Assembly: GCF_022376445.1 (NCBI RefSeq)
Contig: NW_025955051.1
Coordinates: 94,178 to 158,177 of the forward strand
Source: Fomitopsis serialis
Lineage: Eukaryota > Basidiomycota > Agaricomycetes > Polyporales > Fomitopsidaceae
Direction: 5' to 3'
DNA: 64,000 nt
The first letter of the stretch is position 1; each line of letters starts with the position of its first letter. Shown here piece by piece: positions 1-11,762 of the stretch. Both the position numbers and the translations under genes were made by a program. A model generated the notes under the pieces. It saw only the letters and a list, made by a program, of their open reading frames with translations, was not told where the DNA came from and did not search any database.

Positions 1-95
1 TCAGGGTGTACTGTGCGTTGATTGAAGGCATGCACGCCAGGTAAAGGGGCATGTCCGTGGAGGCGGCAGTTAGGTCGCATGATGCTCGCGGCCGT
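1..95 (-). pseudogene. Cytochrome P450 remnant, related to the decayed P450 at 10.6-11.4 kb
   Basis: Two short blocks here match blocks inside the P450 remnant near 10.62-10.78 kb. Bases 1-31 resemble 10621-10651 at roughly three quarters of positions, and bases 50-78 resemble 10736-10766. In the other copy those blocks lie just after the exon ending in a helix-C/D-like segment. The spacing between the blocks is shorter here, so part has been lost. No open frame of useful length survives. The rest of the gene may lie left of the window. The P450 identity rests entirely on similarity to the second remnant. Confidence 0.25.
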
Positions 96-811
96 TGCAG
101 GGATGTCATGCATGTGCGTCGAGCATCCATTCAGCACCAGGAACCAATGCATGCGCTACGCAGATAACGTTCACGATCATCCAGCATGGCCATGAAACGA
201 GAGAGGAAGACTCAGGTTATGGAACGAAAGAATGCGTTCGGCGTCACCATGGTGCGTCTGCGGGAGCTTCTCGCCACGAGCCAACGCCCCTCGAGCCGTA
301 CACCAGCAAGAGACAAAGCCAGCGAGTTATGTAGCGCCGTGATGAAAGGTGTGTAGTGCGCGGATACGGAGCGGGAGACGAATCGCCGCGTATGAGAAAC
401 GTTGTCGTGTAGACGGCAAGTCGTTATCCAGATATTCGTGGAGGACGTGGCCGCCACGCCAGTGATTCCCGGCCCATCTCGTGTCAGAACACGTCGCACG
501 TCGCCGAGCCCGATCTGTCGCATGCAGGGACCCAGGCGGAACCGTCGCCCTAGAGCAGCGGGTCGTCCATGATGAGCGTCGGGAAACTGCTGTGAAGGGC
601 ACCGTCTCACATCGAGTCCATGTGAGGTGGATCCTGGTCGCCGCGATACAGCCAAGCAGCGTGACGTTGGCGGTCGACTTCCGCGATTGCTTCGCATGAT
701 GCAGCTTGCAGATATGATTGGGGCGAGTGCGCGAGAGGTGGCACCCAAGGGCCTGCCATCTATTTCGTTCCAAAGAATGCGCGGTCTCTTCTAGGCAGCC
801 GCAGATGATCC

Positions 812-1606
812 TTGCCGCGAATGGCTTCAGCCTGGTATCCGCTGGCGAATCGGTCCAAAGTCCGTCGACGCGAGAGCAGTGTCAAGTATCGCATTGAGTG
901 CAGAAGTTTGACCGGTGGATGGGGGCAGCGTGGCGGTAAGCATAGGTTCGATGTCCTCGGCTTTCGGAGTCGCCCGGAGTCCCCAATAAGAGGGCCTATT
1001 CGATTTGTGTATGGTACAGCACACTTGGACCATCGCTTGTTGTGTCGTATGAATAGCTATGAGAGAAAGTCGGTCGAGGATGTGAGACGATGTGCGCGTA
1101 AAACATACCATTTCACGCCTCCCGACTCCACGAACAGCTTCCTCGTCCCTGCTAGCGACATACAGCGTGCACCTCTCGGTAACAGGGCGAATGATGTAAC
1201 AGTGACCGTCGTTCTGCTGAATCAGACGTCTATGAAGGAGTTCAGTCCGACGTCAGGGACAGCAGATCTTCCGAATACCTTTGAAGTGGCCTGGTTGACA
1301 TTCAGACCGTGCCCCGCGATACTAACTGCTTCTGGTGCTACGCAACAAGTTAGTGTCAAACCACAGAGGCACAGGATATCCTTACCCGAGGCTGTATCCC
1401 GCCCAGTCTCTAGTCAACAATCGCTCGTCCGCTCTACCGTACTCAGACTCCGGGTGGTAGCATTGCGCTACTGCAACGTGGATACGCGTTCGATGATGCA
1501 ACCAGAACAGATGACGGAAGACGGTTGTTCAGAATGCAGAAGATATACGGCGTTCAGCTGGCGAGGAGAGCGCGATCAAATTGTGAAGCAGTTGGTCTCG
1601 ACGTGA
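812..1606 (+). CDS. Unrecognised 264-codon open frame
   Basis: This is the longest uninterrupted frame in the first 5 kb. I do not recognise the product: there is no signal peptide, no membrane segment and no known motif, and composition is rich in Arg, Ser and Thr. A rough estimate for random sequence of this base composition makes a frame this long unlikely but not impossible. Real genes in this window are cut by introns every 100-300 bases, which argues against a normal gene. It could be a chance frame, an orphan gene or a relic. Confidence 0.15.
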   Translation: MPRMASAWYPLANRSKVRRRESSVKYRIECRSLTGGWGQRGGKHRFDVLGFRSRPESPIRGPIRFVYGTAHLDHRLLCRMNSYERKSVEDVRRCARKTYHFTPPDSTNSFLVPASDIQRAPLGNRANDVTVTVVLLNQTSMKEFSPTSGTADLPNTFEVAWLTFRPCPAILTASGATQQVSVKPQRHRISLPEAVSRPVSSQQSLVRSTVLRLRVVALRYCNVDTRSMMQPEQMTEDGCSECRRYTAFSWRGERDQIVKQLVST

Positions 1607-3843
1607 ATAACTTTGACAACTGAACAAGGGAGAGCGGTCCCCAATATGGGTAGGTAGCGATCAGTGTAGCGTGCGACTACTCGCTCAAGAGGGAGAGGAG
1701 CAAGAGTCCGTTGCAGGAGGTCGGGTCTTCGACGAGAGGGCCGCTTCTGGCGCTATTACCTTTAGCGCCGTCGCACGGCGGATCGCGTTGTGCGAAGCGC
1801 TCACATCATGTCCTCCCGCCGCCGCGCCGCTGCGATCAAGCTGTGGTCCTTGGTAAGTTCTGGCAGGACTATCCGACGAGATCTTGGATGTATGTTGCGG
1901 CAATTGGGGCTTCCAGGAGTACGCTTAGTCGAAGAAAGTCTGACTTTGAGAGGTGTTGAACCGTACTGACAAACTCTAACCAAATGCTCTGCTCCCAGTG
2001 GGCCTCCGCGCGCCTCTCGATCAATAAGCATTAATATTCTCGCTCTTGCCTTCTGCGACTGCCGCACAACCGCAGCTATGATGACAACCTGCGCCAGAGC
2101 CCATTCTCGTTCATTGCAGTGAGTCTGATAACGCCGCATTACCGCTCAAACCCACAGAAGTTGAAGCCTGAGTCACTAAACAGGGAGTATCAGTGGCGTT
2201 CGATCCCGGTTAGTAAGTTCATTGAACTTATGCTAGTATCACTGAATTATGGCCTGTTCAGCGCCGCGATACAAGATGAGATTGACCGGATGAGAGCCTT
2301 CTTACCGCGCGAAGTTGGTTATGTTTGCCTGCGCATCACTTGCAGTGGTCAAAGCTACCGACGTATTGATGCTGGGTCAGACGCAAGAAGTCGTTGCAAC
2401 AGGAAATCTTGGGTGCAAGACTACACATACAAATTATAACTGTAGCTGCTACATATCACCGATGCGTAGATCATGCAGCTCCATGACAGCGGAAAGTACG
2501 GTTGGTATTTCAGGAAAGCGGGGCTTGAACGAACATTCGAAAGGTGCAGGTCGCCTAAGGAAACATGTTCACGTTGAGTATTGAGTCTCGTATGGTCACC
2601 CGTACGCTGCGCACTTACATAACGATGCCACTGTTGACAAAATCCGTCGCGGAAGAAATTCGACCACCCATACTTTGCAAGTCGAAGGCCCAGAGTATCG
2701 ATGCGATATTGATCAACAGAGCATCGTTTGCGACGTGTCTGCCAACGCGTAGCCTAGATGTACCGCAGTCAATGAGAAGTCATACTCGGTCAATCCTGAG
2801 CACGTCACCTGCTTCCAAAGCCATAGCTCGAATGACCCTCTTCCTTAGTGTTTGCGGGTGCCTTGGCCATGCGGCCGCCACTAGTAGGTCACATGTCGTT
2901 TCGACCGTCGTATTGTGAGGTGTCGATCCATGGGAATCCCTATGCAAACCGTGCACAGGAGATACTACAAAGTCAGTGAGAGCGGTGATAGAGGTGATCT
3001 GAATGTGCGCCGGAGAGACTGACCTAGTGTTTTGGCAATCAACCACACATGGCAGCTGCACCGTACCACCATCGTTCCATCCCGGAGACAGGCCGACGCA
3101 AGGCCGACGTCAGTGTCAGGCTCCAAGCTGATCGCGGATTCGCTGGCAGGTCAATTTCAACGTGCCCTCATGACCTTGCTGCGGCATTCGTTCCAAGTTC
3201 ATTCTCCCGTAGGCAGACCACAAATACGACCTCCGAGTTGGCGGGACTCGGAGAGAGGACGGTCGTATCAGGGATGTTCTACTGTCCAGTGATTGGTTCG
3301 AGGCCTCAAGCTTTCAAGCTCAAGCTTGCACGTTTTCACTGCGGCCCAAGGAGCGAGGGGACAACCGCGATTCCAGCCAAAAACGCTCGATCGGTGAAGA
3401 CGATCTATCCGGCCGAGGTGCCGGCATGCCGCGCCACAGAAGCCACCGGGGATCCCTCGGACCCGCCGTTTCTGGTGTCAGTCCGCTGAACGTCTCCCTG
3501 ACTTGATCAGGCGTACTGTCACTGCGATGTCATTGATGCAACTGCATGCACCTCAAGTTCGCTATAATCGACTAGTGTGGGTCGGTGTTTCGCCTGCATT
3601 CTCAATCATCGGCTTGTACAGCCTTCACGTCCCTCTTGACATGGCACTGTGACAGTTACAGTGCCGCCAAACATTTTGTAAGTGAGATTCCGAGTCGTAC
3701 AGTCCAATTTGACTGATGCAGACGAACAGCCTCTGGGGCCACTGGTATACCTCGCCATGATAGCGGGGAGGACATCCGTCATGGTTGTAATCAGGACTGG
3801 AGTCGATGCGAAGACTAACACTAGTTGAGTGAACTCATTCTAT
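1607..3843. other. No supported gene
   Basis: Only short overlapping frames are seen on both strands (up to about 146 codons at 3049-3489), none with a recognisable domain. No repeat or RNA gene was identified. Confidence 0.5.
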
Positions 3844-3845
3844 TA

Positions 3846-4057
3846 GGGACGTTCAGAGTTCGCTGTCCGGGCAGCTATCCCGCCAGCTATCCCGTCCAGA
3901 TTTCCGAGGCTCGACGCCGGCAAACGCCGACAGCGAGCCCAGCTGTGATCGCGCTCGGGACAGCAGAGGGCTCGATATCGGCGCGGGCGCTCGGCAACCC
4001 GTCGGAACCTAAAAACAAGTGGCTCACCGAGGAAGCCCTAACCCTACCTTACTAGAA
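3846..4057 (+). repeat. Left terminal inverted repeat of the foldback element
   Basis: Pairs with 4624-4854 on the opposite strand. It contains the doubled CAGCTATCCCG motif near the outer end and a telomere-like CCCTAACCCTA at 4036-4046 near the inner end. Confidence 0.85.
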
Positions 4058-4623
4058 CGCCTGGTCGGAGATCCAGGTGAGGCGATCTCGGCGAGCGGTG
4101 GCCCACATAATAAGCCAATTGAGCGAACAAACCTGTTTCTTGTAGATATGTTTGTGATGGTCGAATAAGCTATGGGACATTGTGTGCGAGTCAAATCGTA
4201 TTCTTTGTTCGGGGAGTGAACGCGGGCGGCTAAGCGATGTACCACGCATGTTACGAATACCAAATACGGAATTACTGATCACATAACGTCACAGGTGAGT
4301 GACCATGCTTTATTCTGCGCACTTGGTATCGATATGTGCTGAGTCAACAGCCGCTATATAGAATATGAGCTATGGTAGTCTCTGTAATAAAAACGGAGTA
4401 GTACTCAGCTAGCGGGGCGACTGTCACACTGGTTACGTTAGCCACACACTCACCGAATTTAGTAGTTGTCACACGGTGATTTACTGGTTGACGAAGACAG
4501 TCTACAGATAGCTTATATGAGCCGAATGTCCGAAATCTTATGGTTAAGTAGGATGGTGCCCTTTCGAGCAAGTGTCTACCAGCAAATTTCAGGACAGCTA
4601 TATTCTTGCATGGCTTGTTAAAT

Positions 4624-4854
4624 TTCTAGTAAGGTATGTAGAGCCCGAGTTACAAGGGTTAGGGCTTCCTCGGTGAGCCACTTGTTTTCAGATTCCGACG
4701 GGTTGCCGAGCGCGCGTGCCGACAGTGAGCCCTCTGCTGTCGCGAGCGCGATCACAGCTGGGCTCGCTGTCGGCGTTTGCCGGCGTCGAGCCTCGGAAAT
4801 CTGGACGGGATAGCTGGCGGGATAGCTGCCCGGACAGCGAACTCTGAACGTCCC
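4624..4854 (-). repeat. Right terminal inverted repeat of the foldback element
   Basis: Inverted copy of 3846-4057. It keeps the AGGGTTAGGG telomere-like stretch and carries about 20 bases (near 4631-4650) that are missing from the left arm. Confidence 0.85.
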
Positions 4855-5193
4855 TATTGTGACTCTGTCCATGATGCCGTTCTCTCGCGGCACATTTTTG
4901 CGTAAGGACCGGTATAGCTCGAAATTATTGATGGTACAGGGTTGTGGCATATCGAGCATCAATTTGTCTCCTCTGTCGCTGTCGTGTTCATCCCTGTGCC
5001 TTGCTACCTATTGGACCCGTCTGAGTGACCGCGTCGCCGTGTTTACGATGAACATCTGGCAGGCTGTGATCTGGGGACTTAAGAGAGGCGCAGCGATGGG
5101 CGACCGGCGCCACTATAGGTAGTCTACGTAAGTATATGAGGCCCAGCACAAGGTGCGTCAATCATCTACTTTATCCACGAGATTTGAGCCTCT

Positions 5194-7657
5194 ATGTTGT
5201 GTCGCTTGCTCGTTGGCGTGACTCTCTATGGTTTCTTAGGCGCACGTTCAGCGCCGACATCCGCTCCTATCGTAACTCTTTCGTACGGTCAATTCCAAGG
5301 CGTCGTCAATGGGACCGCGACATCGTTCTTAGGCATTCCGTATGCACAACCTCCGTAAGTGGCACATAGCTTTTTTCTATCGTTGAGAAGTGATCTCATT
5401 GTTGATCGTATCCCTTCATCTAGTTTGGGCCCTCTGCGCTTCGCTCCACCACATACACCTCAATCAGTCGCCGGAGTTCAGCAAGCAACAAGCTATGGAG
5501 CTGCTTGCCCTCAGCAAGCATCACATGTGGCGAACGTACTGCCGTTTCCCATCAATGAACGAGCTCCGTCGAATGTGTCGGAAGACTGTAAGGGCTATTA
5601 TATCTCAAGTCTGCCCCGACACACAACAGTTGATTTGATAGGTCTTTTTGTGAACGTCGTCAAGCCAACCTCTATCTCGACTGATGAGAAACTACCAGTC
5701 ATCTTCGTGAGCACACTCTAATCTCGCCACCCGTATTACCATTTATAGCGTTGTTCGTCAGTGGATCTACGGAGGTACGTGGGATTGACGATCAAAGTAT
5801 CTGCAAAGAGACCTCATCAGCGTCCAGGCGGCTTCGAAACTGGGGACACTTCCCTGTCTGATGGTACCCCGCTCGTGGAGCGTTCCCTTGTCCTCAACGA
5901 ACCAGTCATCTTCGTTTCGGCGAATTATCGAATGAATGGTATAATTCTATGCACCCTAGATGATATTGCGACCGGCCTGACGATTGTGTATACAGCATTT
6001 GGATTCTTAGCAAGTGAAGAGGTGAAATCTGCTCGCTCAACAAACATCGGTTTGAGAGATCGTACGCCAATGCTGCTGACTATCTGACTAATACAAAACT
6101 AATGTTGGTCATTTAGAGCGGTTTGCGATCGAATGGGTCAATCAGCACATTGCCGAGTTCGGAGGCGACCCAACTAAAGTCATAATGTGAGCTTATTCCT
6201 GATTATCGCTCATTTGAGGTCACCGTGACGACGAACTTCAAACAAGCTGGGGTGAGAGTGCGGGAGCTCTGTCTGTCGGCCTACATCTCGTCATGTTTAA
6301 CGGGAACACGGATGGGTTATTCCGCGGTGCATTCATGGTACGTACTATGGGTTACTCCCGACGACCTCATGTACGACAATCCATTCTAGGAATCAGGTTC
6401 GCCTTACGCCCTCCGCGACGTCTCAGCTGGTCAGCAGTATTATGACCAGCTTGTTGAGTATACCGGGTGTTCAGGAGAGTCGGACACGCTCGATTGCTTG
6501 CGTTACGTGTCATTTGACTCTCTGATGGACGCTATCAAAATGACTCCTAACATATACAACTACACGAGTCTCAACCTGGCCTGGCAACCAAGGCTCGACG
6601 ACGACATCTTTGTGCGCAATCCGGAACACTCCATCGAAATGGGACTGTGGGCTCAGGTATGCGATTCGATCGTATATGATTTTTGTTGAGGGCTGACTGT
6701 GTTGTAGGTACCGACTGTATCAGGAGACTGCGATGATGAAGGGACGGTCTTCTCGCTGGGGAGCACCAATATCACGTATGTCGAGCAACTGCTTCAAGAG
6801 ATCAATGATAGCATGCTCAATCACCTCTAGAACTGACAGCGAGTTTGTTGAATACGTGCAACGCAAGTAGGTGCCCATGATTTCGTCTCATAATGTGAGG
6901 CTCAAGAGAAGTTAGTTATATCCCAGTTGCTTCTGCGTCGCAGATCGCGGCGGTTGCTGAAGCCTACCCTGCCGATCCTGCTCAGGTATGAGGGTCCTTG
7001 CTAAGCGTACTTCTTCAAATCAAACTGAGTGGACTAGGGCTCGCCATTTGGGACAGGAGATGCGAATAACTTGACGTACGTTTGGTGTCCCGCTATTCTA
7101 GCTCAAGGTCTAACGTGTCGAGACCTCTCATTAGGTCTCAGTACAAGCGTCTTGCGGCGTTCCAAGGTGATTGGGAATTTCAGGCGCCTCGCCGCCTGTT
7201 TCAGCGAACCGTATCGTCTCAACATGACACCTGGGGCTTCCGTGAGTCTACATCATGTGGTGTCGAATCTTTCCTGATGATCCCTCGTTCAGTGTATAAG
7301 CGAGACAAATCGACGCCGTACCTTGGATCATATCATTCCACTGATCTCGTCGAGTTCTTCGATGTTAGTGACTACATTGGAGCCGATGCGCTGAGTAAGT
7401 TTCTATCTTCGTAATCACTTATTCTCGTCAACTGATTTTATTCAGTCAACTTCGCCTATTATCTGAACCCCAATGCTCCGACAAATCTCCCGGCCAATGT
7501 GAGCTACCTGTCCGGCATACAGTGGCCCAAATGGGAAGCTGGCTCGCCACAGTTATTGACTTTCATAGAGCCTGCGCCTTCTCTTTCCCTTACAGAGGAC
7601 ACATATCGTGCTACTGGGATGTCACTCATATCAGAACTTTCTCTTAAGTTTCCCTAA
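5194..7657 (+). CDS. Secreted type-B carboxylesterase/lipase
   Basis: Predicted extracellular serine esterase of the Candida rugosa lipase/type-B carboxylesterase family, hydrolysing ester bonds of lipids or small esters. The start gives a hydrophobic signal peptide (MLCRLLVGVTLYGFLGA) followed by the family opening YGQFQGVVNGT and FLGIPYAQPP. With about 15 short introns removed, the frame runs on for roughly 540 residues, the usual family length. The oxyanion segment is WIYGGGFETGD. The nucleophile is in WGESAGA (Ser codon 6257-6259), the acid is Glu in DDEGT (6738-6740) and the base is His in SYHSTD (7334-7336), so the triad is complete. A 13-base exon (5762-5774) encodes most of WIYGG. No break was seen. 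It lies just right of the foldback element. The substrate cannot be told from sequence. Confidence 0.9.
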
Positions 7658-8963
7658 TATCGGTTAAAGCGTAGACTACAGCGAACTTGAACGCAGCACA
7701 CAACGTACACTTCTGTCCAATTGTAATGTACTAACCAGCATATCATGGTGCATTATGATGTGGTCGAATTTGGACAGTTGTTGAATGCTAAACTGAATTC
7801 TGAATGGACTGAAAGACGTGAGGTGCTGAGAAACACAGGTACAACTGACTTAGCAGACAGCACTGGACGAGCACCTCTCGCGCGTTCGTGCACCCGACCA
7901 TCTTCAAAAGCGCCTCATGTGGCCTGATCGCAGACGCCGTTCAGGCCGGTACGCACAACAACGAGCTTACGGCACCACACGAATGTCATCGGCTGCTCGA
8001 GCGCTGCCAACGTATCACTACTTGGTTGCAGCGCCATCGCATCAAGCAGCTTCGGGGTCGGCGTCACGATGATCGACACAAGGGATTCCCTCGACTGCGC
8101 ACCGGCTGCACTCATGGTCGCTCATACGAAGAACACCCCGCCGTTCTTGCGACTGGGCCGATTACATGCCGCTTTGCACCATACGCATATGCAAGCTCGG
8201 CGCTCCTACTCTTGCACCGTCTGGTTTCGCCTTTTGCTGGCCTAGGCCTAAAGGTTCTTTGACTCTAGCTTCAAGGAGCTCGTCAGGCCTGTGAACGACG
8301 CGACAGACAGCTCCTCGGGCTGGAGACAAGTCACGATGATACTGTAAGGATGTCGAGGGTTAGGGTTCCCAAGGCAGATAGCTCGGACTTCGTAGCTTAC
8401 ATAAGACTAGTCGTTTTTCTTGTACCGTCACTACGCTGCGTCGTTTACCGCTATGGAACGGGATCTAACGCACTTGTGACGACCGACGACTCACCACCAC
8501 CTCCAGCAACCTTACAGATACCGACCACTTTCATTATCGACTCAGACTCCGGTTTCACCCGCCAGCCTGAGTCCTCCCCTCTCGTTCCGCGGCCGTACTG
8601 GTGTCAATTATCCTCCCATCGGTGGCACATGGCCGGATTGTGCTTGCTCAAGTGATCCGGCGCTGCAGCTCTGTTATAATTTACAGAGATGCTGTGGGCC
8701 TGCCTGCCGCGGACGGTCAGTGGCAACTGCCTGTACTGTAGAGGACTGGGGTTCAATGGTATATCATCAAGGCATCAACGTGTGATGAGACATGGAGTCG
8801 AGGTAAGACGTATACCATGCGTCTTCAAATGCAGGAGGCGGATCAAACCTTGTAACCTCCGATGTTGAGGCACCCGAAAACATATATAAGTTTGAGCTCT
8901 GACCGTACGAATCGCCTCCAGAACGGAATAAGCTTGAACGAAGCGACTCGGAACGAGCATAAT
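7658..8963. other. No supported gene
   Basis: Short frames only: one at 7888-8262 on plus, one at 7915-8115 on minus and one at 8350-8655 on plus, none recognisable. A telomere-like GGGTTAGGGTT stands at about 8356-8366. Confidence 0.45.
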
Positions 8964-10141
8964 CTACTCCAGACCAAGCCCCTTTGACTCGGCCGAGCTG
9001 CCACCAGCGTCACTTGCTCCTATCATGAGGATGCTCTTGTTGACCAACGTCGTAAATGACGTCTCGTTCCCCGTTCTCGTCCACACAAGCTTGCGTGGCA
9101 GACTACCGCTTCCGCGTTCACCGACTATCCTCATGCATCGTGCAAGGCGCGGTAGCTAAAATAATGCCCATCACGTATTGAGTATTTGGTACGGGGATAT
9201 GCACGTTGTCCGCACCGGTATGTAAACCTGACTGTTCAGGCATGAACCCACTCTGTATAGAGCACTAATGGACCACGGTCGTGAAACCAATCCACAAGGC
9301 GAAGAACTCAAAGCATACCTCAGCACCACTTCCATTGGCCTCTTCACTTCACGATGCACTTGGCCAAACATACCGGGGCGGAGGACAACGAGATCGTCGT
9401 ACCCTATTTGCGCCAGTTCAATCTCTGTTGCTGCTTTACTTCTGCATTCACATGTCGATGCTTCAACATGGGGAGTGACGTCGCAGAATGGACGGCGCAC
9501 CTGAAGTAGAGCAGCAACGATGAAGGGGAGGCACACATTGCCTTGATACACGATCAGATTTATTGTCGAGAGCGGAATAGAAGGCGACGTACGGAGACAT
9601 ATATAAGTCGTTGTTGGTGAGAGACATCGTCCGACTTCGCAGCGCGCGCGGCACGAACTACATATCTGTCCGACTGTCAGCCAACGACAAAAGAGCTACG
9701 CGATTATGAGGCTTCGTCGAAGCATTAGACTCAACTCTCTGTCGACTCTTTCAAACTCTTCTGTGTTCTCTGCAAGTGTCACGCTCAATCCGAGACTTAA
9801 TCGTGAAGTAAGCCCTCGTGCCGAGTCACAGTAGAGATTGGACACATACGTGATAAAGACTACGTCCCATCTTCCCTCGTTTAACCCCATCTCCTCAATA
9901 TTATCGTAATCTATAACCTTTTGCTCCAGTTTATCCCTTCCAAGCCTGATCTTCTCAGCGTGAGTGACGCGTCGGCCATACTCGCCCACCCTGCCGAAGA
10001 CAGGGGAAGCCAGAACCTCCTGTAGTAGGAGACTTCCTGCGGCACTCGTAGCGCCGAGAAGGAGAGCAGATAGGCCTACTAGCAGACCATATCAGCAGTA
10101 GCCCGTGAACGAAGCGAAGAGGTGATGTACTGACCAGCCAT
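8964..10141 (-). CDS. NAD(P)-binding protein of the HTATIP2/FMP52 type (atypical short-chain dehydrogenase)
   Basis: Rossmann-fold protein related to human HTATIP2 (TIP30) and yeast Fmp52. The start at 10141 gives MAG, then an intron, then SALLLGATSAAGSLLL, a dinucleotide-binding loop. It continues through RVTHAEKIRLGRDKLEQK, EEFERVDRE joined to YVVRAARAAK, then YFRSKAATEIELAQIGYDD and LVVLRPGMFG, all in the order seen in the family. The YxxxK-like step is YFRSK. About five or six introns of 45-75 bases are needed. The last exon, which reaches the stop at 8964-8966, is weakly defined, and the C-terminal hundred residues should be treated as uncertain. Family members are about 230-250 residues, often mitochondrial-associated, with no firm substrate. 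It is read away from the decayed P450 to its right. Confidence 0.72.
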
Positions 10142-10599
10142 TGACTCTTGACTAATCTGAGGGGAATTGAGAAGTGGGCAGGAACGCTTGCGCAACCTTG
10201 CTCACAACGAAAGTGTCCGTTCTCGCTTTCACTGCACAAGATCGCTGCAACGGGCGGATCGGGTCGAGGGCCGTTACGATGGGTCGAGAGGTCGAGGGGT
10301 GAGGACAAAGCGAGCGAGCGGACAATGGCATCCCAAACAACGAAGGGCGGGATGCCCGAACGCTGGCGTTTGCAAGACGAGGGAAATACGAGGAGGGCGG
10401 GCGGGTCTAAGTTATATCGGGACGACTCGTTAAGCTAATGTGGCCTACAGCACCGCTACAGGCGCGCACAGTGGATGCGCGCCGGTGTTGGGAGGCGTCC
10501 GTTTCGGCATGAGCGGCTCGCTGCCCCTCCGTTACGATAGAGCGAGGGAAGCCCAAGATGCAGCTCGGCACATACACAGCAGAGGAGGGTCAAGGACGG

Positions 10600-11405
10600 G
10601 ACCAACGCGCCGCCTGCACTCAGTATTTGCTGTGCTTCGATTGAAGGCATATAGGGTAATGAACAGTAGAGAAGGCGTGTCGCTGTAGGCCCCACGGTGG
10701 CCTGCTGAATGGTGCGCTGTTCCGCCAGTGACAAGGATGTGTCGATGGACGTGGCAGGTAGGTCGTACCACCGGATGTGCGTGAGGAACTCGTCGGGTGC
10801 GTTCAGGAGCCTGGGGAGGAGCAGTTGGGCCTGGCTTTCCTGAATGGCGTTTATCTCTGGGAGAATACGAGGCGAAATGAGCAACGAGATGATCTTCCTG
10901 CTGTCCTTCAGACGACTGCCGTACCGACACATTACTGTGAACTCTGCATAACCTATCCTACACGCAGCCGGTCAACATGAACAGGCTGAATAAAGAGCGA
11001 GAAAACAGAACGGGTAGCTCACATCTCCCCGGCGAGGACACTCCGCGGCCGGTCAGAGTATATAGCACTCCGTTTCTCGAGCAGGTCGAACACGGCCTTC
11101 CGCGAGTCCAAGATGACAATGGAACGGCCAAAGGCGGAGAAGTGCATGACGTCGCCTACGGCTGTGTGAGTATACGCATGCTGGGGTGGACATGTTCTAC
11201 GCACCGTATGTCCTCGCCATTTCCACGAACGTGAGCCATGCTCGCTCGACTGGTATCTGGAGGGCGTTGCGAATATAGGCAGGCCAGTGGGCCCAGGCGA
11301 GAGGCGTCTGCGAGAGTGCCAACTGTTCCATAGTTTCAGGGAAAGGAGCGGGACGAGAATGAGTGCCAGGAGGACGAGGAAGGAGTGAAGTGTCCCATGC
11401 GCCAT
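10600..11405 (-). pseudogene. Decayed cytochrome P450, N-terminal third only
   Basis: The start at 11405 gives an N-terminal membrane anchor (FLVLLALILVPLLSLKL) and the proline-rich hinge SPGPTGLPI. Blocks DVMHFSAFGRSIVIL, then AIYSDRPRSVLAGEM, then SRKIISLLISPRILPEIN follow the same order as in the intact P450 at 14.3 kb (DVVHLEALSDHLVIL, TIYSDRPES). Near 11256 the frame must shift by one base to join the hinge to RNALQIPVERAWLTFVEMA. A further remnant (SLPYMPSIEAQ) matches the paralogue's IPQ..QYLPRW step. Everything after that, including the oxygen-binding helix, ExxR and heme cysteine, is absent. This is a dead paralogue of the neighbouring P450. Confidence 0.8.
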
Positions 11406-11750
11406 GTCTTCGCCCCGGTTAAGTTGCTTGCAGAGCAGGCGGAAGGTTGTCTTATAGTGGACAACATCAGACCGTAATGTGAACAGGTCGTTGGATTGAA
11501 GCCTCGCGCCATGGATGTCCACGGACTTGCCACGGACAGAGGAGGGCCGCTCAGGCTGGACAAGTTGCCTCAGACACGGCGTTGAAGTGGGGATCTTGTT
11601 TTAGATCCCATCAAAGAACCGCGCTCGGGTCAGATCTTGGTCAGATGCTTCCATTTCGAGGTCAGCCACTGACTGGCAACTGTGGTGGCCTCTCGCAAAC
11701 CCTCTCCGCGACTCTCGACGCGCATACCACGCCCGTGTCGAGCTAATTCT

Positions 11751-11762
11751 TAGCCTACAACT
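11751..11762 (+). repeat. Target-site duplication, left copy (LINE insertion)
   Basis: TAGCCTACAACT sits directly before the T-run that marks the 3' end of the LINE. The last T may belong to either the duplication or the poly(A). Confidence 0.85.

Larger units (their letters stand above)
3846..4854. mobile_element. Foldback/MITE-like DNA transposon, about 1.0 kb, with long terminal inverted repeats
   Basis: The left arm (3846-4057) and the right arm (4624-4854) are inverted copies of each other over about 210-230 bases, with scattered substitutions. The right arm has about 20 extra bases near its inner end. The ends read GGGACGTTCAGAGTTCG inward from the left and its complement on the right. 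Each end is flanked by TA (3844-3845 and 4855-4856), which fits a Tc1/mariner-type target duplication, though a two-base duplication is weak evidence. Near each outer end the motif CAGCTATCCCG is repeated in tandem. The 570-base interior holds no transposase, so the element would be non-autonomous. Confidence 0.85.

Noticed and set aside
3846..4055. The two similar open frames in the arms of the foldback element as genes
   Set aside because: They are the same inverted repeat read on opposite strands and carry no domain.
8356..8366. Telomere-like GGGTTAGGGTT suggesting a chromosome end
   Set aside because: Only about two units, flanked by ordinary sequence and genes on both sides; not a telomere.
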